DNA of 64,000 nucleotides from Roseiarcus sp963835215 (GCA_963835215.1 CAWIES010000002.1:1726587-1790586); one strand, 5' to 3'; numbered from the stretch's first letter, positions 18,132-27,290 are shown. Translations and numbers: made by a program. Notes: generated from the sequence alone by a model not told the origin.

Positions 18132-18497
18132 TCAAGCCGACGGCGACGAGCCGTAGCAGGCGATAACCCTCAGTCCCTTGCCCTCGCCATCGAACTCCAC
18201 GAGATCGGCGACCAGCGCGCCGGTCTCCCGGCGGTAGACGACGCACATCGAGCTGACCCCGAGCAGCACGTCGATCAATTCGAAGCGCAGATTGGGCGCC
18301 TTCACGCCGATGGCGAAATTCTCCCGGAGCTTGGCCTTGCCGCGCAGCCATCCATCGGCAATGCCCCACCGCTTGACGACGGTTGGCGACGAAAACGCAA
18401 CGTCATCGGCGTAGTGGTCCATGATCGCATCGAGATCGCGACGATTCCATGCGTCGCACCACGCGCCTGCCGTCTGACGAGCTTCTTCTATCCGCAT
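18132..18497 (-). CDS. Nuclear-transport-factor-2-like (SnoaL) domain protein
   Basis: 121 residues of the NTF2/SnoaL fold: WCDAWNRRDLDAIMDHYADD at the start, then VAFSSPTVVKRWGI, GWLRGKAKLRENFAIG and VEFDGEGKGLRVIACYGSS at the end. Such small cone-shaped proteins bind or isomerise hydrophobic ligands; the substrate here is unknown. Start 18497 (MRIEEARQTAGAW) fits the family; the frame upstream overlaps the TauE gene region. It is separated from the neighbouring exporter gene by about 106 bases. Confidence 0.82.
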   Translation of the reverse strand: MRIEEARQTAGAWCDAWNRRDLDAIMDHYADDVAFSSPTVVKRWGIADGWLRGKAKLRENFAIGVKAPNLRFELIDVLLGVSSMCVVYRRETGALVADLVEFDGEGKGLRVIACYGSSPSA

Positions 18498-18603
18498 TGA
18501 TCCGCTCTGCCTGATCCCGAAGGGATCGGACAATAGCGCGCGGCTTTTCAGGAGCAAGCGTGCTTGCGGGCAGGTTTGCGACCCTGGACGATGTCGACTT
18601 GCC

Positions 18604-19396
18604 CTAGAAGGCGAGCCGGCCGCCGACCAACGCCAGCGTGCTGGCGAGCACCGGGCGCAGAACCTTGTCGGGCACTTTCGAGGCGAGCGCGCTGCCAATC
18701 ATGATGCCGGGGATGGAGCCGATCAGCAGCGAGGCGAACAGCGACCAGTCGACCGAGCCGATCCACCAATGGCCGGCGCCGGCGACCAGGGTCAGCGGCA
18801 CGGCGTGGGCGATGTCGGTGCCGACGATGCGCACGGTCGGCAGCTTGGGGTAGAGCATCAGCAGCACGGTGACGCCGATGGCGCCGGCGCCGACCGAGGA
18901 GATCGAGACCAGCACGCCGAGCGCGACGCCGAGCAGCACCGTCAGCCAGGCGATCTGGCGATCGCTGAGCTTTTCCAGCGTGTCGGCGACTTTGCGCAGC
19001 AGCCAGGCGCGAAAGAGCAGCGTGATCGCGGTCAAGATCAGCGCGAAGCCGAGCACGCTCGTGATCACTGTGCTGACCGTCGCCGAGTTCGAGCCGAAGT
19101 AGGCCAAGAGCAACGAGCGTCAAAATCGCCGCCGGCACGCTGCCCGAAGCGAGGCGGCGGGTGATGCGCCAGTCGATCGCGCCGTTGAAGTTGTGGACCG
19201 CCGAACCGCTGATCTTGGTGACGCCGGCGTAGAGCAGGTCGGTCCCGACCGCGGTTGCCGGATGGATGCCGAACAGCAGCACCAGCAGCGGGGTCATCAA
19301 CGACCCGCCGCCGACCCCGGTGAAGCCGACGAGTGCGCCCACGACGAGCCCGGAGAGCGAATAGAGCGGGTTGAGCGTGTGCAGAAACGCTAGCAT
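18604..19396 (-). CDS. TauE/SafE-family sulfite/sulfur-anion exporter (one frameshift)
   Basis: Inner-membrane transporter of about 263 residues with seven to eight helices. The N-terminal piece reads GLVVGALVGFTGVGGGSLMTPLLVLLFGIHPATAVGTDLL, ending ILTLVAL; after a shift near 19105-19115 it continues LLAYFGSNSATVSTVITSVL, then SVGAGAIGVTVLLMLYPKLP and VGTDIAHAVPLTLVAGAGHW. The paired GGGSLMTP..GTDLL and GAGAIG..GTDIAHA are the two TauE repeats. It lies downstream of a peroxiredoxin gene and has its own promoter, very like that of the peroxiredoxin; a role in sulfur-compound detoxification is inferred. Confidence 0.9.
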
Positions 19397-19440
19397 TCAC
19401 CAATCCCCAAATCGACCCGCGCCGGCGCGCCTTCGAGATA

Positions 19441-19468
19441 TCTATATTAAAGTACTAGACTAAGTCAA
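19441..19468 (-). promoter_or_regulatory. Promoter of the TauE/SafE gene
   Basis: On the minus strand TTGACT (19468-19463), 16 bases, then TATAGA (19446-19441), 44 bases before the ATG at 19396. The -35 overlaps the peroxiredoxin stop codon. The spacer TAGTCTAGTACTTTAA closely resembles that of the peroxiredoxin promoter. Confidence 0.6.
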
Positions 19469-20136
19469 CTCTGCTTGGGGGCGTCCGGCAATTTGACGAC
19501 GCGCATGTATGGCTTGGGCGTCTTCCAGCCCTGCGGGAAGAGGGTCTTGGCGGCTTCATCGTTGACCGAACCGGCGATGATGACGTCGCCGCCATGCTTC
19601 CAATCCGCCGGGGTCGACACCTTGAAGCGCGCGGTCAGTTGCAGCGAGTCGATGACGCGCAGGATCTCGTCGAAGTTGCGCCCGGTTGTCATCGGATAAG
19701 CGAGCTCCAGCTTGATCGCCTTGTCGGGCCCGATGACGAAGACGGTGCGCACGGTCTGATTGTCGGCGGGCGTGCGGCCGGCGGACGTGCCCGCGGTCGC
19801 CACCGGCAGCATGCCATAGGCCTTGGCGATCGCGAGGTCGGTGTCGGCGATCATCGGGAAGTTGACCGCCACGCCCTGCGTCTCCTCGATGTCCTTTTCC
19901 CAGCGCACGTGATCGGTGACGGGATCGACCGACAGGCCGATGACCTTGACGCCGCGCTTGTCGAACTCGCCCTTCAGGCGCGCGACGGCGCCGAGCTCCG
20001 TGGTGCAGACCGGGGTGAAGTCCTTGGGGTGTGAAAAGAGCACCGCCCACTTGCCCTCGATCCATTCATGAAAATGAATCTTGCCTTGGGTAGTCTCGGC
20101 GGTGAAGTCGGGCGCAATCGTTCCGATCGGCAACAT
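19465..20136 (-). CDS. 1-Cys peroxiredoxin (Prx6 type)
   Basis: 223 residues. It reduces hydrogen peroxide and alkyl hydroperoxides in the cytosol. The peroxidatic cysteine lies in FSHPKDFTPVCTTELGAVAR (about residue 44), and the Prx6-type C-terminal domain (PMTTGRNFDEILRVIDSLQL, HGGDVIIAGSVNDEAAKTLF, GWKTPKPYMRVVKLP) is complete. Length is normal. The start MLPIGTIAPDFTAET follows GGAGG. A consensus-like promoter lies 40 bases upstream. It precedes the sulfur exporter on the same strand. Confidence 0.95.
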   Translation of the reverse strand: MLPIGTIAPDFTAETTQGKIHFHEWIEGKWAVLFSHPKDFTPVCTTELGAVARLKGEFDKRGVKVIGLSVDPVTDHVRWEKDIEETQGVAVNFPMIADTDLAIAKAYGMLPVATAGTSAGRTPADNQTVRTVFVIGPDKAIKLELAYPMTTGRNFDEILRVIDSLQLTARFKVSTPADWKHGGDVIIAGSVNDEAAKTLFPQGWKTPKPYMRVVKLPDAPKQS

Positions 20137-20175
20137 GACGCAACCTCCAAAATGGCGCTTCTTCCAGCTGCAGCT

Positions 20176-20203
20176 ATTATATCAAGTTCATAGCGTAAGT
20201 CAA
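20176..20203 (-). promoter_or_regulatory. Promoter of the peroxiredoxin gene
   Basis: On the minus strand TTGACT (20203-20198), 16-base spacer, TATAAT (20181-20176), 40 bases before the ATG. The spacer TACGCTATGAACTTGA matches the TauE promoter spacer at most positions of its first half. Confidence 0.65.
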
Positions 20204-20358
20204 GGTATCTCCGATTTGCTTATGTTAAATACCCTATCCACTCAGCAGCTTAGCGCGGGGCGAGGCGGAGCGCGCGGATCGCCCCGCCGGGTGACATTTG
20301 TCGCCATGCGGCCTAAAAACCGGCCGAGCGCCCTTCAGCGACGCGGCGAGAGCCTGCG

Positions 20359-21645
20359 ATGAACGAAGCCCAAAACATCGAGACCGAAGAAGCCGATTTT
20401 GGCCCCGCGCCCAAACGCGCCAGTGTTGGCGTGCGCGTCGGCGCCGGGCCGGGCGCCGTCATGGTCGGGGGCGGCGCGCCGATCGTCGTCCAATCGATGA
20501 CCAACACCGACACCGCCGACGTCGCCGCGACGGTGCGCCAGGTGGCGGCGCTCGCGCGCGCCGGCTCGGAACTGGTGCGCATCACGGTCGATCGCGACGA
20601 GGCCGCCGCCGCCGTGCCGCATATTCGCGATCGCCTCAGAGCAATGGGCGTCGAAGTGCCGCTGATCGGCGACTTCCATTACATCGGCCACAAGCTGCTC
20701 GCCGATCACCCCGCCTGCGCCGAGGCGCTCGACAAATACCGCATCAATCCCGGCAACGTCGGCTTCCGCCAGAAGCGCGACGCCCAGTTCGGCCAGATCG
20801 TCGAGATCGCGCTGCGCCACGACAAATGCGTGCGCATCGGCGCCAATTGGGGCTCGCTCGACCAGGAGTTGCTTACGGCGCTGATGGACGCTAACGCCGC
20901 GTCGGCGCGCCCGCGTGAAGCGCGCGCGGTGACGCGCGAAGCGATGGTGCAATCGGCGCTGTTGTCGGCGGCGCGCGCCGAGGAGATCGGCCTTAAACGC
21001 GATCGCATCATTCTGTCCGCCAAAGTCTCGGCGGTGCAGGATCTGGTCACCGTCACCCGCCTGCTGGCGGCGCGTTCGAACTACGCGCTGCATCTCGGAC
21101 TGACCGAAGCCGGCATGGGCTCGAAGGGCATCGTCGCCTCGTCCGCCGCGCTCGGCGTGCTGCTGCAGGAGGGGATCGGCGACACGATCCGGGTCTCGCT
21201 CACCCCCGAGCCCAATGGCGACCGCACGCTCGAAGTGAAGGTCGCGCGCGAGATTCTCCAGACCATGGGCTTTCGCGTCTTCGTGCCGCAGGTCGCGGCC
21301 TGCCCGGGCTGCGGGCGCACCACCTCGACCGTCTTTCAGGAATTGGCGCGCGACATCGAAACCTATCTTGCCGACTCGATGCCGCAGTGGCGCGCGCGCT
21401 ACGCCGGCGTCGAGACGCTCAACGTCGCGGTGATGGGCTGCATCGTCAACGGTCCGGGCGAAAGCAAGCACGCCGACATCGGCATCTCATTGCCCGGCAC
21501 CGGCGAGACGCCAGCGGCGCCGGTGTTCATCGACGGCGTGAAAGCCGCGACGCTGCGCGGCCCGACCATCGCCGCCGAGTTCAAGGTCATGGTCGAGGCC
21601 TATATCGAGAAGCGCTTCGGCGGCCAGGGGATGGCGGCGGAGTAG
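20359..21645 (+). CDS. ispG: 4-hydroxy-3-methylbut-2-enyl diphosphate synthase
   Basis: 428-residue 4Fe-4S enzyme of the MEP isoprenoid pathway; converts 2-C-methyl-erythritol 2,4-cyclodiphosphate to HMBPP. TIM-barrel part: GGGAPIVVQSMTNTDTADV, PLIGDFHYIGHKLLADHP, KYRINPGNVGF, GANWGSLDQELL. The cluster domain has FVPQVAACPGCGRTTST and VMGCIVNGPGESKHADIGIS (three cysteine ligands and the conserved glutamate), then LPGTGE. Length is normal for Proteobacteria. It stands alone on the plus strand; the minus-strand VapBC pair ends ten bases beyond it. Confidence 0.97.
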   Translation: MNEAQNIETEEADFGPAPKRASVGVRVGAGPGAVMVGGGAPIVVQSMTNTDTADVAATVRQVAALARAGSELVRITVDRDEAAAAVPHIRDRLRAMGVEVPLIGDFHYIGHKLLADHPACAEALDKYRINPGNVGFRQKRDAQFGQIVEIALRHDKCVRIGANWGSLDQELLTALMDANAASARPREARAVTREAMVQSALLSAARAEEIGLKRDRIILSAKVSAVQDLVTVTRLLAARSNYALHLGLTEAGMGSKGIVASSAALGVLLQEGIGDTIRVSLTPEPNGDRTLEVKVAREILQTMGFRVFVPQVAACPGCGRTTSTVFQELARDIETYLADSMPQWRARYAGVETLNVAVMGCIVNGPGESKHADIGISLPGTGETPAAPVFIDGVKAATLRGPTIAAEFKVMVEAYIEKRFGGQGMAAE

Positions 21646-21655
21646 GGACGTGGCC

Positions 21656-22069
21656 TCACGCGAACGGATTGAAGATCGTCAGTTCGCCGATCCGCTGGCC
21701 GTGCGACATGTCTTCCGAATAGAGTCGGTCACAGGTGAGCGCCTGTGCGGCGGCGATGATGCAAGAGTCCCAATAATTGAGACGATGGCGGGCGGCGATT
21801 TCGAGCGCCGCGTCCACCACTGCTAGCGTTATTTCCTGCACCGGAAATCGCCGCCAGGCGCGGATCAGGCCGACCGCGGCCTGGTGAGGCAGCGCGTTGG
21901 CGCGAGAGGCGCGGGTCGCCTGGACATAGAACTCCTGCAACACCTGTACGGATAACGCGCAACCGCCGCTTTCGATCAGCTCGATCGCGCGCTCACGCTT
22001 GGCGGCCTCATCGGCGGCGGTGCTGATCGAATAGAGCAGAATATTGGTGTCGAGGAACGCGGGCGCCAT
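21656..22069 (-). CDS. vapC: PIN-domain toxin, VapC type
   Basis: 137 residues, a predicted RNase. Acidic PIN residues are seen in AFLDTNILLYSIST (Asp 6), LQEFYVQATR (Glu near 47) and LNYWDSCIIAAAQAL (Asp near 100), plus LYSEDMSHGQ at the end. The start codon overlaps the antitoxin stop by one base (TAATG arrangement), the usual coupling of VapBC operons. Confidence 0.9.
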   Translation of the reverse strand: MAPAFLDTNILLYSISTAADEAAKRERAIELIESGGCALSVQVLQEFYVQATRASRANALPHQAAVGLIRAWRRFPVQEITLAVVDAALEIAARHRLNYWDSCIIAAAQALTCDRLYSEDMSHGQRIGELTIFNPFA

Positions 22070-22302
22070 TATCGGCGCGCATGAACGGCGTCGCGGCCCA
22101 GTCGGTCGCCAGCGCTGAACTCGGCAATTCCTTCGCGTAGCGCCCGCTCTTCGCGCGCCAGGCGATCAAAGTCGCTCTCTGCGCGCGCGAACTCGGTAAG
22201 GAACGCGCCGACAACGCGCGAAACCGAGGCCCCTCCCGCGGCGGCCTTCGCTCGCGCCAGCCGGTAGGTCTCATCGTCCACGGAAACTGTGATATTTTTC
22301 AC
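22069..22302 (-). CDS. Antitoxin of VapBC pair (ribbon-helix-helix type)
   Basis: 77 residues beginning MKNITVSVDDETYRLARAKA, a beta strand followed by a helix as in CopG/RHH antitoxins, then a charged C-terminal region (LAREERALREGIAEFSAGDR) likely to neutralise the toxin. It is the first gene of the pair. Probably autoregulatory. Confidence 0.82.
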   Translation of the reverse strand: MKNITVSVDDETYRLARAKAAAGGASVSRVVGAFLTEFARAESDFDRLAREERALREGIAEFSAGDRLGRDAVHARR

Positions 22303-22457
22303 AGTTTCACTGTAGCTCGCCCCATTCGAACCGTCAAGATCGCAATCGCGCCCAGAGGGGCTGGTGACGGCGGCGCGAGCAAGTGGCCGAATAATGGGTT
22401 ATGAGACGGCTTCATCGACGCGGGCCCCACACGCGCTCGTCAGTCGGAGCCAGTTCC

Positions 22458-23096
22458 ATGTACGAACCTCCCCTCCATCGCCAGCCCGATCGCGCCGCGA
22501 TGCACGCGCTGATCCGCGCGCGTCCGCTCGGCCTGCTGATCACCTCGGGCGCGCAAGGGCTGCTCGCCAACGCCGTTCCGTTCCTGCTCGAGCCCGAGCG
22601 CGGCGAATTTGGGACGCTGCTCGTTCATGTCGCGCGCGCCAATCCGCAATGGCGCGATCTGCAGCCTGAGGGCGAGGCGCTGGTCGTGTTTCAGGGCGAG
22701 GATCATTACATCTCGCCGTCCTGGTACGCGACCAAGCGCGAGACCGGCAAAGTCGTGCCGACCTGGAACTACCTGATGGTCCAGGCGCGCGGGCGCGCGC
22801 GGGCGATCGAGGACGCGGGCTGGCTGCGGGCGCAGATCGAAGCGCTCACCCGCTCGCAGGAGGGCGCGCGCGCCGCGCCTTGGGCGGTTGGCGACGCGCC
22901 GGAGGATTTTCTCGCGACGATGGTGCGTCAGATCGTCGGCATCGAGATCGAGCTCACCGCGCTCAGCGGCAAGTGGAAGGCGAGCCAGAACCGCCCCGCC
23001 GCCGACCGCGCCGGCGTCATCGCCGGCCTCGCCGAAGATGGCGACCGGGACGCACTGGCGATGGCGGCGGTCGTGCGCGAAGCGGGCCCGAAGTGA
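22458..23096 (+). CDS. FMN-binding negative transcriptional regulator, PaiB family
   Basis: 212 residues. Split-barrel flavin-binding fold of PaiB: MYEPPLHRQPDRAAMHALIR, then RPLGLLITSGAQGLLANAVP, VFQGEDHYISPSWYATKRET, KVVPTWNYLMVQARG and IVGIEIELTALSGKWKASQN. All are hallmarks of the family (length about 205-215). In Bacillus PaiB takes part in negative regulation of sporulation and degradative enzymes; the role in Proteobacteria is unclear. Start 22458 has GGAG eight bases before it. Confidence 0.92.
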   Translation: MYEPPLHRQPDRAAMHALIRARPLGLLITSGAQGLLANAVPFLLEPERGEFGTLLVHVARANPQWRDLQPEGEALVVFQGEDHYISPSWYATKRETGKVVPTWNYLMVQARGRARAIEDAGWLRAQIEALTRSQEGARAAPWAVGDAPEDFLATMVRQIVGIEIELTALSGKWKASQNRPAADRAGVIAGLAEDGDRDALAMAAVVREAGPK

Positions 23097-23109
23097 GGCC
23101 GCTCCGTCC

Positions 23110-23493
23110 GTGATCGACGATCTCGGGAACTCGATGTTCGAATTGGATCCAAAGCAGGCGGAGCGGGTCGAGCAACTCGAGAGCGAGATTGAGGAGCTGC
23201 GCGAGGCGATCCGGCGCAGCCACAGGCTCGCGCTGGTGGGGCGCGTGTGCGCCGTCCTCGGTCCGGCGTTGCTGCTCGGCCTGTTGCTGGGCGCGCTGGA
23301 CTTCACCCCGGTGCGGATGATCGTCGGGATCAGTCTTGCGCTGGGCGGGATCGTCCTGATGGGCAGCAGCAAAACCAGCACCGAGCAGCTGGAGCAGTCG
23401 CTGAAGCGGACTCAGATCGAGCGGAACACGGCGCTGGGCGCATTGGAATTCATTCAGACTCGCGCCGGCGCGCCGCCCTCGACAGGCTTCTGA
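23110..23493 (+). CDS. Small membrane protein with coiled coil and two helices
   Basis: 127 residues from GTG 23110, or 119 from ATG 23134 (MFELDPKQAERVEQLESEIE). A coiled-coil segment (QLESEIEELREAIRRSH) precedes two hydrophobic helices (VCAVLGPALLLGLLLGAL and MIVGISLALGGIVLMGSS), then a charged tail. It begins 13 bases after the PaiB-like gene on the same strand. No family recognised. Confidence 0.65.
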   Translation: MIDDLGNSMFELDPKQAERVEQLESEIEELREAIRRSHRLALVGRVCAVLGPALLLGLLLGALDFTPVRMIVGISLALGGIVLMGSSKTSTEQLEQSLKRTQIERNTALGALEFIQTRAGAPPSTGF

Positions 23494-23505
23494 GAACAAG
23501 CCGCT

Positions 23506-23545
23506 TGACAATCGCGTGCGAAGTTATATCTTACGTCAAGATATA
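23506..23545 (+). promoter_or_regulatory. PadR promoter with 8-bp dyad operator
   Basis: TTGACA at 23506-23511 and a possible -10 TATCTT at 23527-23532. Overlapping the -10 is a perfect dyad TATATCTT-acgtc-AAGATATA (23525-23545). A further TATATCTT half site lies at 23581-23588, before the PadR start, and TACATCTT follows at 23591-23598. Probable autoregulatory site of the PadR protein. Confidence 0.6.
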
Positions 23546-23617
23546 TCGTGATTCGGTCTTGAGCATGTCTCCGACTGAGATATATCTTGATACATCTTAA
23601 CCCAAGGAAATACAACA

Positions 23618-24235
23618 ATGTTTGGACGTTTTAACCGCGAAGCCCGCGAGGGCCACTTTGGCCATGAGGGCCGCGACCGTCATGGCCATGAAGGGCGCGA
23701 GCGCCACATGCACGACGGCTTCGGCCACGGCTGGCGCTTCGGCCGCCACGGGCGCGGCGGCGGCTTCGAGCCGCGCGAAGGCCGCATGTTCGAGGGCGGC
23801 GATCTCAAGCTCGTCATCCTCGCCATGGTCGCCGAGAAGCCGAGCTACGGCTACGAACTGATCAAGGGGCTCGGCGAGCGGGTCGGGGGCGGCTACAGCC
23901 CAAGCCCGGGCGTCATCTACCCGACCCTGACCTTGATCGAAGAAATGGGCTACGCCACCGCCTCGCAGGAGCCGGGCGGGCGCAAGCTCTTCACCGTCAC
24001 CGCCGAGGGCCAAGCCTTCCTCGCCGCCAACCAGGCGCAGGTCGATGCGATTTTCACCCGGCTCGACGGCGCCGAGACGCTGCGGCGCGGCGACCTCGCG
24101 CCGCTGATGCGAGCGATGCAGAACCTGCGCATGGCGGTGATGCTGCGCGCGCGTCATCGCGCAGCGACGCCCGAAGCGATCCAGGCGATCGCCGACACGC
24201 TCGACGCCGCCGCCAAGACGATCGAGCGCCTCTAA
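23618..24235 (+). CDS. PadR-family transcriptional regulator with His/Gly-rich N-terminus
   Basis: 205 residues. The PadR winged helix spans about 65-150: GGDLKLVILAMVAEKPSYGY, ELIKGLGERVGGGYSPSPGV, IYPTLTLIEEMGYATASQEP and GGRKLFTVTAEGQAFLAANQ. A C-terminal dimerising helix follows. The first 60 residues are unusual: many His, Gly and Arg (HFGHEGRDRHGHEGRERHMH), a possible metal-binding tail. AAGGAAA precedes the ATG. The gene lies behind a dyad operator and is likely autoregulated. Confidence 0.92.
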   Translation: MFGRFNREAREGHFGHEGRDRHGHEGRERHMHDGFGHGWRFGRHGRGGGFEPREGRMFEGGDLKLVILAMVAEKPSYGYELIKGLGERVGGGYSPSPGVIYPTLTLIEEMGYATASQEPGGRKLFTVTAEGQAFLAANQAQVDAIFTRLDGAETLRRGDLAPLMRAMQNLRMAVMLRARHRAATPEAIQAIADTLDAAAKTIERL

Positions 24236-24352
24236 AGCGGGCAGGGGCCGGCGATTGATCTTTGGTCATCGCCGGCGCCGCTCGCAAGGCTTGACGAGGG
24301 CGCGGCGGCGCGCTTTCGCTCGGGCGCAGTCGCCCCCGAGCCGGAGCTCTCA

Positions 24353-25524
24353 ATGCCCGTCCATTTCACGCCGCACGAAATGGCCGCCCGCAAACGGCGG
24401 CTGCTCGAGGCGATGGCCGAGCAGCGGCTGGACGGCATGCTGCTGTTCGCCCAGGAGAGCGACTATTGGCTGACCGGCTACGACAGTTTCGGCTTCTGCT
24501 TCTTTCAGTGTCTCTATGTGCGGCGTTGACGGTCGGCTCGCGCTGCTCACGCGCTCGGCGGATTTGCGTCAGGCGCAGCACACCTCGAACATCGATGACA
24601 TCCGCATCTGGAAGGACGGCGAAGACGCCGACCCGACCCTCGATCTCAAGGCCATGCTCGCCGATCTCGGCGTGCGCGGTCGCTTCGGCGTCGAGTTCGA
24701 CAGCTACGGCCTCACCCATTTCAACGGCCTGCGGCTGCAGGCCGCGCTCGCCGGCGTCGTCGAACTCGTCGACGCCTCCAGGCTGATTCCGCGCCTCAGG
24801 GCGACCAAGTCGGCCGAGGAGCTCGTCTTCGTGCGCGAGGCGGCGCGCCTCTCCGATCTCGCCGACGCAGCCGCGATCGCAGCGACTTGCGCCGGCGCCG
24901 ACGAGGGCGAAATCCTGGCGGCGATGCATGCCGCGATTTTCGCAGCGGGGGGCGACTATCCCGCCAATGAATTCATCATCGGCTCGGGCGCCGACGCGCT
25001 GCTATGCCGCTACAAGAGCGGGCGGCGCCGGCTGTCGAGCCGACGACCAGCTCACGCTCGAATTCGCTGGCGTCAGCCGCCACTATCACGCCGCGATCAT
25101 GCGCACGCATGCTCGTCGGCCGCGCGAAACCCCAGCACGCGCCCTATCACGCTGCGGCGCGCGAGGCGCTGGACGGCCTGCGCAGCGGAGTTGCGCCCCG
25201 GCCGCACCGCCGGCGAGGTGTTCGCCGCCCACGCGCGCGTTTTCGACGCGCACGGCCTGTCGCGCCACCGGCTCAACGCTTGCGGCTATTCGCTCGGCGC
25301 GAAATTCACGCCCTCGTGGATGGACCCGCCGATGTTCTACGAGCGCAATCCGTTCGTCATCGCGCCGCGACCAGGTTTATTTTCTCCACATGATCCTGAT
25401 GGACAGCGACAGCGGCGCGGCTTTTTGCCTCGGGCGCACCTATCTCGTCGGCGTTCACCATGCCGAACCGTTGAACGCGCCCGATCTGGACCTCGGCGTC
25501 CAAATAGGGTTAGCAGAAGGTTAA
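24353..25524 (+). CDS. M24 family metallopeptidase, Xaa-Pro peptidase-like (several frameshifts)
   Basis: Creatinase-type N-terminal domain (MPVHFTPHEMAARKRRLLEA, LDGMLLFAQESDYWLTGYDS) followed by the pita-bread domain (RLRATKSAEELVFVREAARL, DEGEILAAMHAAIFAAGGDY, NEFIIGSGADALLCRY, LSRHRLNACGYSLGAKFTPS and LGRTYLVGVHHAEPLNAPDL). About 390 residues if repaired. The frame changes near 24520, 25036, 25113, 25184 and 25370; four of these are explained by one extra base. GGAG precedes the ATG. As it stands no functional protein would be made; I think sequence error is more likely than decay. Substrate unknown. Confidence 0.82.
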
Positions 25525-25593
25525 GAATGGCCGCCGGCGCGACACGCGCGTCGAAGCGGTCATGGGTGGGTTGGTCGAGGTTCGGCGCGTAAA

Positions 25594-26178
25594 ATGACGG
25601 AAAAGGCGGCGAAACCAAGCTCGACGCTGGCGCTTCTTTGTGCGCTTGCGGCGCCGCTCGCGCTCTGCGGTTGCGTCGACACGACGGCCGACATGACCCC
25701 GGACCCAGACGCGCCGCATCAGATCGTCCGCCGCGACGGGGTGAACCTTGCCGGCGGCGACCGTCGCGATCGTTTCGGTCGAGGGCGCGCCTGCGAGCGT
25801 CGCCGCCGGCTTCGTCGATCAGCTCGAAACGCGACGCGCAGGCGCGCGACATCACGCTGGCCGACCCCGCCAAGGCGCCATTACCTCGTGCGCGGCTATC
25901 TCTCGGCCTCGCTCGACGAAGACGGCGCCGCGATCGAATATGTCTGGGACGTCTTCGACCCCGACAAGCGGCGCGCCCAGCGCCTCAACGACGTGATCGC
26001 CGTCAAGGGCAGCGGCGACGATCCCTGGGCGCTCGCGGGCCAAGCGGCGCTGGACAGCGTCGCCGCCAAGAGCGCCGACGATCTCGCCGCCTATCCTCTC
26101 CCACACGCCCGAGGCGACCCCGGTCGCCGCCGCCGCGCCGGCCAGCGCCGTGGCGCTGAACTTCGCGCGCCGCAATAG
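25594..26178 (+). CDS. Putative lipoprotein (frameshifted)
   Basis: N-terminal signal LALLCALAAPLALCGCVDTT with a lipobox (ALCGC), so probably attached to a membrane by a lipidated cysteine near residue 27. The body, read across frame changes near 25755, 25830 and 25870, gives ATVAIVSVEGAPASVAAGFV, then ITLADPAK, HYLVRGYLSASLDEDGAAIE and YVWDVFDPDKRRAQRLNDVI. The motif resembles alphaproteobacterial lipoproteins with a YVWDVFD..K.RA.RL core; function unknown. About 190 residues. Confidence 0.65.
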   Translation: MTEKAAKPSSTLALLCALAAPLALCGCVDTTADMTPDPDAPHQIVRRDGVNLAGGDRRDRFGRGRACERRRRLRRSARNATRRRATSRWPTPPRRHYLVRGYLSASLDEDGAAIEYVWDVFDPDKRRAQRLNDVIAVKGSGDDPWALAGQAALDSVAAKSADDLAAYPLPHARGDPGRRRRAGQRRGAELRAPQ

Positions 26179-26344
26179 GAGCGCGTTTGGCCGACAAGCT
26201 GTGGAAGAGGTCAGAGCCGCTGCCGGCGCCTTGGGCCCGTCGTATTGTTCCCTCCGCCCGCCGCTGCTATGACCCGCCGCGACTTTCCGCCGCGCCGCAC
26301 GGCGGAAGGACGGCGAGAGCGCCCGCGCTCCTGGAGTCGCCGGC

Positions 26345-27290
26345 ATGCAAGGCAAGATGAAAATTCTGGCCGGCAACTCCAACGCGCCGCTGGCCGAGGC
26401 GATCGCCGCCTATCTCGGCGAGCCGCTGACCCGCTGCCACGTGCGCCGCTTCGCCGACCTCGAAATCTTCGTCGAAATCCTCGAGAACGTGCGCGGCCGC
26501 GACGCTTTCATCGTCCAGTCGACGTCCTATCCGACCAACGACAATCTGATGGAGCTGCTGATCATGATCGACGCGCTGCGGCGCGCCTCGGCGCAGCGCA
26601 TCACGGCGGTCATCCCCTATTTCGGCTACGCGCGCCAGGACCGCAAACCGGGCCCGCGCTCGCCGATCTCGGCCAAGCTGGTCGCCAATCTCATCACCCG
26701 CGCCGGCGCCGACCGCGTGCTCACCGTCGATCTGCACGCCGGGCAGATCCAGGGCTTTTTCGACATCCCGACCGACAATCTGTTCGCCGCGCCGACGATG
26801 GTGCGCGACATCAAGGAGCGCGGCGCGATCGAGAACGTGATGGTGGTGTCGCCCGACGTCGGCGGCGTGGTGCGCGCGCGCGCGCTTCGCCAAGCGGCTC
26901 GACGCGCCGCTCGCCATCGTCGACAAGCGGCGCGAGCGCGCCGGCGAATCCGAGGTGATGAACATCATCGGCGACGTCGCCGGCCGCCACTGCGTGCTGC
27001 TCGACGACATCGTCGATTTCGGCGGCACGCTGTGCAACGCCGCCGACGCTCTGCTCGCTCAGGGCGCAGCCAGCGTTTCGGCCTATATCACGCACGGCGT
27101 GCTTTCGGGCGGCGCGGTCGCGCGCATCGCCGCCTCGAAACTCACCGAACTGGTGCTCACCGACACGATCGCCCCGACCGAGGCGGTCAGGGTCGCGCGC
27201 AACATCCGCGTCATCTCGATCGGCCCGCTGATCGGCGAAGCGATCGCCCGCATCGCCAAGGAAGAGAGCGTCTCGGTCCTGTTCGACTGA
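26345..27290 (+). CDS. prs: Ribose-phosphate pyrophosphokinase (one frameshift)
   Basis: Makes PRPP from ribose 5-phosphate and ATP for nucleotide, histidine and tryptophan synthesis. Seen: KILAGNSNAPLAEAIAAYLG, RRFADLEIFVEILENVRGRD, IPYFGYARQDRKPGPRSPIS, DLHAGQIQGFFDIPTDNL, VVSPDVGGVVRARA, and after a shift at about 26890 FAKRLDAPLAIVDKRRE and the PRPP loop VLLDDIVDFGGTLCNAADAL. One extra C in a CG run (GCGCGCGCTTCGCC) explains the break. The repaired protein is about 315 aa, normal. This gene is essential in most bacteria, which argues that the break is a sequence error. Confidence 0.94.

Noticed and set aside
24353..25524. M24 peptidase as a true pseudogene
   Set aside because: Breaks are of the same one-extra-base kind as in prs and deoA, and all family blocks are well conserved, which argues for sequence error.
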